Source: Rhizobiaceae bacterium
GTDB taxonomy: Bacteria > Pseudomonadota > Alphaproteobacteria > Rhizobiales > Rhizobiaceae
Length of the DNA: 39,058 bases
NCBI GenBank assembly: GCA_028279875.1
Contig: JANQMU010000017.1
Location: 1 to 39,058, forward strand
Reading direction: 5' to 3'
Notes under the pieces: generated by a model
What the model was told of the DNA's origin: nothing
Database searches by the model: none
Seen by the model: only the letters and a program-made list of their open reading frames with translations
Shown: one piece after another, positions 33,245-39,058 of the stretch
Position numbering within the stretch: position 1 is the stretch's first letter
How the letters are laid out: every line of letters begins with the position of its first letter
Made by a program: the position numbers and the translations under genes

Positions 33245-33303
33245 ATCCCTGTCCTTGCAAGAGGTGATGAGACGTCAATCAGCCGATCCGGCTTGTGCGG
33301 GTA

Positions 33304-33873
33304 TCAGCGATGCTCCGCCGACAGCATTCCCAGAAACTCCGAAACGGTTTTCTCGTCGACGCCGGCGGCCCGGAAGACCGCCGCCGAAAAATGCGCCGGC
33401 GCGTGGCCGGGCGCCGTGATGACCTTGCGGTCTTCCACCGCCGTCACCGCGTCCACATAAAGGGATTGTCCCTTGTAGGCGTCGGTATTCTTCGTCAGGA
33501 ATTCCGGCGCGTTGCTCGTGTGGCGCCGGTCGTCGAGAAGGCCGGCCCTGGCCAGCGCCAGCGTGCCGCCACAGATCGCGGCGACATGGTTTCCAGCATC
33601 GAGGAAATCCGAGGCCAGCGGTTTCATATCGGGCGCGTCGCCGGTTTCCCAGATGGTGCCCCCGCACAGCACCAGCGCGTCGAACGCCTCCGGCTCGACC
33701 GACGCAAGGCCGTCATCCGCGACGGTCCGCAGGCCGCCCTGGGAGACGAGTTCGCCGCCGCCGGGGGCGACATTCACGGTTTCGATGCCGTAATAGGCGC
33801 TGCCGATGCCATTGAGGAACGCGCACTCCCAGTCCGCATATCCCTGGGTCAGGACAATGGCGATCTTTGGCAT
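33304..33873 (-). CDS. DJ-1/PfpI family protein
   Basis: The ATG at 33873, with GAGGAA six bases upstream, gives 189 residues; the open frame above it has no binding site. The fold is that of class-I glutamine-amidotransferase-like proteins: PKIAIVLTQGYADWE with an acidic Glu16, VLCGGTIWE, and the nucleophile elbow AAICGGTLALA with Cys101. Members include chaperones, glyoxalase III-type deglycases and peptidases, and sequence alone does not choose among them. It lies between the methyltransferase and an AraC-type regulator, all on the minus strand. Confidence 0.88.
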   Translation of the reverse strand: MPKIAIVLTQGYADWECAFLNGIGSAYYGIETVNVAPGGGELVSQGGLRTVADDGLASVEPEAFDALVLCGGTIWETGDAPDMKPLASDFLDAGNHVAAICGGTLALARAGLLDDRRHTSNAPEFLTKNTDAYKGQSLYVDAVTAVEDRKVITAPGHAPAHFSAAVFRAAGVDEKTVSEFLGMLSAEHR

Positions 33874-33988
33874 GGCATTCCTCGTGATGTGCGCGTTGAA
33901 GACGCCTGATATCAGGTGGCGTTCCGCAGGAGGATGTAGACACCTGGCTGCCATTCGGCAAGCAGGTTATAGGGACAATGCCGGTTCC

Positions 33989-35002
33989 CTAACGCGTCGG
34001 CGCAGCCCTTGAACGGCGCCAGGTGCCGGGCGGCAAACCGTATTCAGCGCGAAACGCGCGCCCGAAATGGGAATTGTCGAGAAATCCCGTCCCATAGGCG
34101 ATTTCCGAAACGGTCTGATGCGCGCGGTTTTGGTCGCTGAGATATTCTGCCGCCCATCGCAACCGTTCACGCAACAAAGCCCTGCCGAATGTATCGTCGT
34201 TTTCGGTGAACAGGTTCCTGACCCTGCCGACCGACAATCCAACGCGCGTCGCGCAGTCCGCAATCGAAAACGAGCTGTCCCGGCAGGATTGCCGGATAAC
34301 CCTGTTGATCCTCAGAAACTGGGCATCCTTTCTGCATCTGGACAACGCGCTGTGGCGGTTGTCCGAAGACGCCAGGGTCGTCAGCGACAATACGATTTCG
34401 AACAGCCGCGAGAATTCAGCCTGGGTGACGCGGCCGACCGACAGGGCAAGCGTTTCGGCCGCACTGCGCAGGAGATGCCCATAGTCCGGATGGGTGGACA
34501 ATTTGGCGGGAGCGGATTGCATTTCGAACTGAAACACATCCCGCAGAACGGCCTTCGGGATCATGATCGACGCAACACGCAGTGTTTTGTCGGCCGCGTG
34601 CTCCAGGGTGAAGGCGGCCGCGCCATCGAACAGACCGACGTCGCCCCGGCTCAACTGGATGTCCCGGCCGCCCTGGAAAATCCGGCAAGTGCTCCCCAGT
34701 TGAAAATTCAGGTAGCAGCACTCCTCCTGCGACGCCGCGATTTCCGCCTTCCCGCGATTGACCTGGTGGGCCGATGCCGAAACGATGTTGAGGACACCCA
34801 AAGCCGCTGAATAAGAGGACAGTTTCGACTGGAAATGCCGGCGAAGGCGACGGTCAAGCTCGGGGCGCAGCGGCATGAAAGCCGCGCAAATGCCGTCCCT
34901 GTAGAAATCGAATGCGTCGCGGGACGCGACCGCCGCCGTGTCCCAGGTCTGCGTTGGCGACACAAGGTGAGTGTCAGCACAAACGTCGTGAACCTGGTCC
35001 AT
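33989..35002 (-). CDS. AraC-type regulator with cupin-like N-terminus
   Basis: The 337-residue protein starts at the ATG at 35002 with GGGAG upstream. The N-terminal part fits the AraC_binding_2 pattern (LNFQLGSTCRIFQGGRDIQL, SRGDVGLFDGAAAFTLEHA). The C-terminal two helix-turn-helix units are SIADCATRVGLSVGRVRNLF and VSEIAYGTGFLDNSHFGRAF. Members act as activators of small catabolic genes. The alpha/beta hydrolase starting at 35140 is divergent from it, with an inverted repeat between them, and is the probable target. Confidence 0.92.
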   Translation of the reverse strand: MDQVHDVCADTHLVSPTQTWDTAAVASRDAFDFYRDGICAAFMPLRPELDRRLRRHFQSKLSSYSAALGVLNIVSASAHQVNRGKAEIAASQEECCYLNFQLGSTCRIFQGGRDIQLSRGDVGLFDGAAAFTLEHAADKTLRVASIMIPKAVLRDVFQFEMQSAPAKLSTHPDYGHLLRSAAETLALSVGRVTQAEFSRLFEIVLSLTTLASSDNRHSALSRCRKDAQFLRINRVIRQSCRDSSFSIADCATRVGLSVGRVRNLFTENDDTFGRALLRERLRWAAEYLSDQNRAHQTVSEIAYGTGFLDNSHFGRAFRAEYGLPPGTWRRSRAAPTR

Positions 35003-35043
35003 TTCCGATCTCCCTTGCCGGCATAGTATGTGGCGCACGTCTC

Positions 35044-35110
35044 GGGTCAAGTTTGCCGAACCGTGCACCAATGGCCTTCCGGGCCCCTGGTGATCGGCAA
35101 TCTTTGACCC
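35044..35110. promoter_or_regulatory. Imperfect 16/17-bp inverted repeat in a divergent intergenic region
   Basis: GGGTCAAGTTTGCCGA (35044-35059) and TCGGCAATCTTTGACCC (35094-35110) are reverse complements except for one mismatch and one extra base, with 34 bases between them. They lie in the 137 bases between the divergent AraC-type and hydrolase genes. They could be paired operators or a leader hairpin of the hydrolase message. Confidence 0.5.
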
Positions 35111-35139
35111 CCGCAAGCGCTGACACCGGAGGAGCGAAC

Positions 35140-35994
35140 ATGAGCAGCAGAACCGGATTTCTCCTTATCCATGGGGCCTGGCACGACCACCACAGCTGGG
35201 ATTCCGTCGTGCCATTGCTTGAGGCTGCGGGGCATGTCGTCAAAGCGATTGACCTGCCCGGAGCCGGCACGGGCGCGGCAATCCCGTCATCATTCGAAAA
35301 TCGGCCGCTTGACCATGCCGCGTTCGGGGCGGAACCGTCACCCAATGCCGGAGTCAGCCAGGAGGAAAGAACCGCGGCGGCCATCGCCGCGCTTCGCGCC
35401 TTGAATGCGCAGACCGGCGGCAGGGCCGTCATTGTCGGGCACTCACTTGGCGGGATCACCGTTTCCCCGCTCGTCGAGGCCGTCCCCGATGACGTTGCGG
35501 CCGCCGTCTATGTGAGCGCCTTCCTGCTGCCGCCGCGCATGTTGCCCATTGAGATGATACGGCACGACCTCATGACCGACGCGCTTGTGCCCGAACTCTT
35601 CATGGCGGATCCCGAAAAAACAGGGGCGCTTCGGATCGATGTCGGATCGGACGATGCGCGCTATCTGGCCAAACTCAAAGCGGCATTCTTTGCCGATCTG
35701 AATGATGGGCAGTTCGCCAGCGCCGTGGCCCACCTTCATCCCGACGAGCCTGCTCAGGTGGTGGCTGTGCCCTCAATAGTCAGCCAACCGAATTTCGGCC
35801 GTGTCGCAAGGCACTATATCGAATGCACGCAAGATCGGGCCATTACCCTCGCCGGACAACGGGAAATGGTGCGTCTCGTCGACGACGCGATGGGCAACGT
35901 AACGCACATTCACACATTGGACAGCAGTCACTCGCCATTTCACTCCGCGCCGCATCGACTTGCGGAGATATTGACGGGAATAGCGTCGCGGTAG
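35140..35994 (+). CDS. Alpha/beta-fold hydrolase
   Basis: Starting at the ATG at 35140 (GGAGGAG five to eleven bases upstream), the 284-residue protein shows the oxyanion motif LIHGAWHDHHSWD, a nucleophile elbow GHSLGGI with the catalytic Ser, and a final His in DSSHSPFHSAP. This pattern is shared with salicylate- or methyl-ester-type esterases and hydroxynitrile-lyase-like enzymes. An insert of about 60 residues after strand 2 (SSFENRPLDHAAFG and more) is longer than in plant esterases. There is no signal peptide. It is likely regulated by the divergent AraC-type protein. The substrate is unknown. Confidence 0.88.
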   Translation: MSSRTGFLLIHGAWHDHHSWDSVVPLLEAAGHVVKAIDLPGAGTGAAIPSSFENRPLDHAAFGAEPSPNAGVSQEERTAAAIAALRALNAQTGGRAVIVGHSLGGITVSPLVEAVPDDVAAAVYVSAFLLPPRMLPIEMIRHDLMTDALVPELFMADPEKTGALRIDVGSDDARYLAKLKAAFFADLNDGQFASAVAHLHPDEPAQVVAVPSIVSQPNFGRVARHYIECTQDRAITLAGQREMVRLVDDAMGNVTHIHTLDSSHSPFHSAPHRLAEILTGIASR

Positions 35995-36030
35995 CGCCTC
36001 CGCCAGCGCTCCGGACGCCGATCGCCCCTT

Positions 36031-37395
36031 TCACCCCGGGTGCTGCTCTGGCTGCCGGTCAAGCCAGAAATAGGCGAGGAGCCACAGGGCAGCCAGGGCC
36101 AGCGCCATGACCAGGAAGATCGGCCAGACGGCGCCGGTCATGGTCAGTAGAACGCTGCCGATGCTGATCGCGAGCGTGGCGCCCATCATCTGGGCGGTTA
36201 CGCTGACGCCGCTGAGCTGCGCATTGCGGTCCGCCGGCAGGGTGTGCAGCATGGCCTTGCGCGACGGCCCGAACATGGTCGGCGCGAAACAGCTTATGAC
36301 GAGGAGCGCGGGAAAGAGGACCCAGTAGTTTCGCATTTCCGATGCCAGGGCGATCCACGACATGGAAGCGCCAATCACCGCGATTCCCGTGAGCACCACG
36401 ATACGGGCACCGAGGCGGTCCGCAGCTCGCCCGATCACGATGGTGGAGAGCGGCAGAAGGGCGACGGCGGGCAGCAGCGCGATCCCGGCGAACAGCGGAG
36501 ACAGCCCCAAGCCGTCGCGCAGGAACAGTGCAAGATAGATGGATGTCCCGACACGCCGGTACTGTGCCATAAACAATGTCATCAGACTGGCGGCCACGCT
36601 CTTGTCACGAAAAAGGCCGGGATCGATCAGCGGTGCACCCGATCGGCTTTCAATAACGACGAACGCGATTCCGCTTGCGATGGAAACGGCGAAAAGGCCT
36701 AGAATGGACGGCGAATCCCAGCCCCAGGATGCGCCCTGCATCAGGCCGACGGTCAGGGTCGCGATGCACAGGATCAGGCTGGCAAGCCCTGGAAGATCGA
36801 GCTGCCGGCTCTTCTTGCGCTCCGGTGCCGGTGATGAGGGCAGCCGGAAACGCCACAGGCACAACAGCGCCGGTGGCACCGTCACCCAGAACACCCAGCG
36901 CCAGGACAGGAACTCGGTCAACAGCCCGCCGGCGACGGGACCGATCAGGATGAGGACGGTGGCAAGGGATGAAAAGATACCGAAAGCGCGCCCGCGTTCA
37001 TTGTCGGCGAAGACCTGGGCGATCAGGGCAACCGAACTGGTGAAGATAAGGGCCGCCCCGATCCCCTGGACCGCCCGGATGGCGATGAGCCAGCCGATAT
37101 CGGGCGAGAATCCCGCTACCACCGACGTGAGCGTGAAAACCACCAGGCCGGCGCGCCACAGGACATCCGCCGGCAGAAAATCGGCCAACCGGCCGCTGAC
37201 GGCGACGAGACTCGCCATGACCACCAGATAGGCATTGACAACCCAGTGCGTGGCGCCGGGCGTGGTCTGGAACTCCTGCTGCAGGGTCGGCAGCACAACG
37301 CCAAGGGACGTTTCATCGAAGGCCGTCAGTCCGGCGGCAATCCCGATGAGCGTAACAAAGACGGTCTTTTCACGCGTCAAGGCCCCACCACTCAT
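36031..37395 (-). CDS. MFS transporter, drug/proton antiporter-like
   Basis: The 454-residue protein has at least twelve hydrophobic segments. MFS family marks include the loop GRLADFLPADVLWRAG between helices 2 and 3 and the helix-4 motif RAVQGIGAALIFTSSVALIA. The antiporter motif C analogue is LILIGPVAGGLLTEFLSWRW. It resembles 14-helix DHA2 drug exporters in the N-terminal half but is slightly short for that family (usually about 470-520). AAAGGAAA precedes the ATG at 37395. No regulator sits directly next to it. Confidence 0.88.
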   Translation of the reverse strand: MSGGALTREKTVFVTLIGIAAGLTAFDETSLGVVLPTLQQEFQTTPGATHWVVNAYLVVMASLVAVSGRLADFLPADVLWRAGLVVFTLTSVVAGFSPDIGWLIAIRAVQGIGAALIFTSSVALIAQVFADNERGRAFGIFSSLATVLILIGPVAGGLLTEFLSWRWVFWVTVPPALLCLWRFRLPSSPAPERKKSRQLDLPGLASLILCIATLTVGLMQGASWGWDSPSILGLFAVSIASGIAFVVIESRSGAPLIDPGLFRDKSVAASLMTLFMAQYRRVGTSIYLALFLRDGLGLSPLFAGIALLPAVALLPLSTIVIGRAADRLGARIVVLTGIAVIGASMSWIALASEMRNYWVLFPALLVISCFAPTMFGPSRKAMLHTLPADRNAQLSGVSVTAQMMGATLAISIGSVLLTMTGAVWPIFLVMALALAALWLLAYFWLDRQPEQHPG

Positions 37396-37558
37396 CGCGC
37401 CGGTTTCCTTTCGCCATGTGTGTCGTCGTCCCAGTATGCGCTATCGATTTCGCTTGTCATCCCGGCGCGCGCCCCCCCGGCTGGATGGTTGATTCTGCAT
37501 TGAGACGTTAGGACATGGGTGGCACCGATGCAAAACGAGGCCATCATGGGACGTCGGT

Positions 37559-37657
37559 TCAATGCGTCACAAGAACTGCATCAAACAGATATGCAACTTC
37601 AGCCGTCGCCGGGGCGGCAGGCAAGACCGCGTTGCGGAAAACCTGGCGGCGGTTCAT
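37559..37657 (-). CDS. 32-residue ORF with Tat-like start, coupled to the GFA gene
   Basis: The ATG at 37657 overlaps the stop of the GFA-type gene (GGATGA), so translation could pass on. The ORF reads MNRRQVFRNAVLPAAPA and ends after 32 residues. NRRQVF followed by a short apolar Ala-rich stretch resembles a twin-arginine signal start, but the hydrophobic core is short and no mature domain follows. It is most likely the surviving start of a deleted Tat-exported protein. It could be a small real peptide; there is no conservation evidence available here. Confidence 0.3.
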   Translation of the reverse strand: MNRRQVFRNAVLPAAPATAEVAYLFDAVLVTH

Positions 37658-38046
37658 CCCTCGGGGCGATCCGTGGCCTCGCGATCGCGATCATATCGGT
37701 GGGCGAGCGGAAACGGCGGCAGCCAAGACTCGCGCCGGATGGTCCAGCTTTCATAGGTCGGTGTCAGCTGGTCGGGTTCATCGAGCGATCCGAGGTGCAC
37801 TTCGATTTCATCCCCGGTGCGCGCGAACACCGACGACCCGCACCGGGGACAGAAGAACCGGCCGGCATAGTCGCGTGTTTCGCCCTCCACCGACACCGCA
37901 TGGTCCGGGAACACCGCAGCAGCATAAAACAGCGCTCCGTGATGTTTGCGGCAGTCAAGGCAGTGGCAGAGACCGACCCGGCGGGGACGTCCGGAAGCCA
38001 CAATTCGAACCGCGCCGCACAGGCAGCCGCCAGCAAAACGATCCAT
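37654..38046 (-). CDS. GFA family protein, zinc-binding
   Basis: The 130-residue protein starts at the ATG at 38046, preceded by the strong site GGAGGAGG. It has the GFA/CENP-V cysteine pattern: GGCLCGAVR (Cys8, Cys10), CHCLDCRK (Cys27, Cys29, Cys32) and FCPRCGSSVF (Cys66, Cys69). The family was named for glutathione-dependent formaldehyde activation; most members have unknown thiol-linked roles. The glyoxalase-like gene lies 56 bases upstream on the same strand, and both may handle electrophiles. Confidence 0.92.
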   Translation of the reverse strand: MDRFAGGCLCGAVRIVASGRPRRVGLCHCLDCRKHHGALFYAAAVFPDHAVSVEGETRDYAGRFFCPRCGSSVFARTGDEIEVHLGSLDEPDQLTPTYESWTIRRESWLPPFPLAHRYDRDREATDRPEG

Positions 38047-38102
38047 ATCGAACCTCCTCCAATTCTCCGTCGGTTGGAAATACGGTGACCGTGCCGTGCT
38101 GG

Positions 38103-38723
38103 TCAATCAGCGCGTTTGGATCGGGCGTATTCGGGAAACTCGAAAAGGATGTCGGCCGCGTGCACCTTTGTCGAAAAGTTCGCTGGCGCAAAGAGCGCTT
38201 CCGAGACCTCTTCCGGCGTTGGACAGGGATATCCGGCCGCAAGGTGTTCGCGGATATAGGCACGCATTTTCTCCGCTCGTGCATCGATCGCGCGCTTTTC
38301 TTCCGCGGTCGCCGGCTGCTCGAAGACCAGGCGATTCCCGAACGGGTCGGTCGTGCTGATTTGCCGGACATAGGGGAAATTGTCCGCCAGGCTGACGGCG
38401 TTGGCCCGCTTGAGATTGAGTTCGGCTTCAAGGCTCGCGATGTCGTCAACCAGGATCTGAATCCAGGTACCCGGCGGGTGCTCCTCTCCTTCAAGCAACT
38501 GAATCGCCACCCCGTCGCGGGAAATCTGCATAATCGCGGGCTCGTTCGGTGCGTGCCGCCACTCCCAATCGATGGCAAATCCCAGCCAGTCCACATAGTG
38601 TTCGACCGCTTCCTTGCATGATTTCACGCCGAGGATGGGGCGAATGGAGCCAAGGTTTGCTCGCTGAACCTTCGCTGTCGTGTCCGTATCGGGCTGAGAA
38701 TTGTTGGCGTCCCGCTCCGCCAT
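38103..38723 (-). CDS. Glyoxalase/bleomycin-resistance-like VOC protein
   Basis: The 206-residue protein has one VOC domain at about 28-135 (IRPILGVKSCKEAVEHYVDW, LGFAIDWEWRHAPNEPAIMQ, and the end TDPFGNRLVFEQP). The final Glu of FEQP fits the metal-ligand place of the family. Residues 139-206 are a C-terminal extension (YIREHLAAGYPCPTPEEVSE) seen in some glyoxalase-superfamily proteins of proteobacteria. AAGGAG before the ATG at 38723 supports the start. The gene is upstream of the GFA gene and likely in one unit with it. Confidence 0.85.
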   Translation of the reverse strand: MAERDANNSQPDTDTTAKVQRANLGSIRPILGVKSCKEAVEHYVDWLGFAIDWEWRHAPNEPAIMQISRDGVAIQLLEGEEHPPGTWIQILVDDIASLEAELNLKRANAVSLADNFPYVRQISTTDPFGNRLVFEQPATAEEKRAIDARAEKMRAYIREHLAAGYPCPTPEEVSEALFAPANFSTKVHAADILFEFPEYARSKRAD

Positions 38724-38839
38724 ATCAGGTGTCTCCTTGTTGCATCACCCTCTGCTTATCATTGACGCGCCGCGGCTACACTGGAAAACTCCACCCACGG
38801 CTCTGAGACAAAGCCGCTCGCGCGACAAAGGAAGTCAAG

Positions 38840-39058
38840 ATGAATTGGGAAGCGGTCACGGCTGTCGCGGAAACGATTGGTGTTGCTGGAGTGATCATAT
38901 CGATTGTGTATCTCAGCATACAGGTGCGTCACAGCAATCAGGTCGCTGCAGACGCTGCTTTCAAGAACACGCTGGAGCTTTCTATCTCGAGCCACCACGA
39001 GATGATTGAAGGCGACAATGGTGATGCGATCATAAAAGGCCTGCTCCACTACGAAGAG
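38840..39058 (+). CDS. Membrane-anchored hypothetical protein, cut by window end
   Basis: Seventy-three codons are visible from the ATG at 38840 (AAGGAAG upstream). The start MNWEAVTAVAETIGVAGVII followed by SIVYLSIQVRHSNQ is a pattern I know from a family of hypothetical proteins with one N-terminal membrane helix (residues about 12-27) and a helical cytoplasmic part. The C-terminal end is beyond the window. It is divergent from the glyoxalase-like gene, with 116 bases between. Confidence 0.75.
   Translation, partial: MNWEAVTAVAETIGVAGVIISIVYLSIQVRHSNQVAADAAFKNTLELSISSHHEMIEGDNGDAIIKGLLHYEE

Overview
The window looks like chromosome (or large-replicon) sequence of a GC-rich alphaproteobacterium, most likely of the Hyphomicrobiales (Rhizobiales). 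The reasons are the high GC3 coding style, the two complete multi-gene ABC import operons, the number of GntR/LysR/AraC/MmyB-type regulators, and the exported Sel1/PDZ and peptidoglycan-binding-type proteins. No rRNA or tRNA gene was found, so the assignment to an order is an inference.

Region 1 (about 1-4700) is an AT-richer accessory stretch with low coding density. It holds pieces of three different insertion sequences: an IS3-like N-terminal helix-turn-helix piece at about 190-301, an IS5-family C-terminal half at 304-747, and an IS481-type transposase tail at about 4115-4249. Between them are three genes I cannot assign: an 84-residue three-helix membrane protein (1458-1712), a 263-residue protein with a good sigma-70-like promoter (2000-2791), and, tail to tail with it, a 143-residue protein whose C-terminus looks like the RNA polymerase alpha C-terminal domain (2794-3225).

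Region 2 (4700-12873) returns to GC-rich coding. It starts with an exported protein with a peptidoglycan-binding-like domain and DUF3859. Next come a decayed FAD-oxidoreductase tail and a group of hairpins, then a tightly packed eight-gene operon: a LivJHMGF-type ABC importer, an arylformamidase-like alpha/beta hydrolase, a CobB-type sirtuin and a DUF1330 protein. A terminator-like hairpin follows the binding-protein gene.

Region 3 (20757 down to 12882, minus strand) is a second eight-gene operon: a GntR/FadR-type regulator with an operator over its own -10 box, two TIM-barrel isomerases, a family-1 sugar-binding protein, two MalF/MalG-type permeases, a cytoplasmic clan-A glycoside-hydrolase-like enzyme and a MalK/UgpC-type ATPase. 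It reads as uptake of an oligosaccharide or glycoside, cleavage inside the cell and isomerisation of the product.

Region 4 (20899-25256) holds two regulator/oxidoreductase groups: LysR divergent from DUF1330 plus a short-chain dehydrogenase, and an AraC-type regulator divergent from a quinone-oxidoreductase-like protein, with a perfect palindrome between them.

Region 5 (25267-31209) is the least understood part: two large exported proteins in one transcription unit. One has 704 residues (PDZ, Sel1 repeats, peptidoglycan-binding domain). The other has 1269 residues and no recognised family, with cysteine-bearing TPR-like repeats.

Region 6 (31294-39058) is a run of small stress and detoxification genes (MmyB-type regulator, thiopurine methyltransferase, DJ-1/PfpI, alpha/beta hydrolase with its AraC regulator, MFS exporter, GFA enzyme, glyoxalase-like protein). 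It ends in a membrane-anchored hypothetical protein cut by the window edge.
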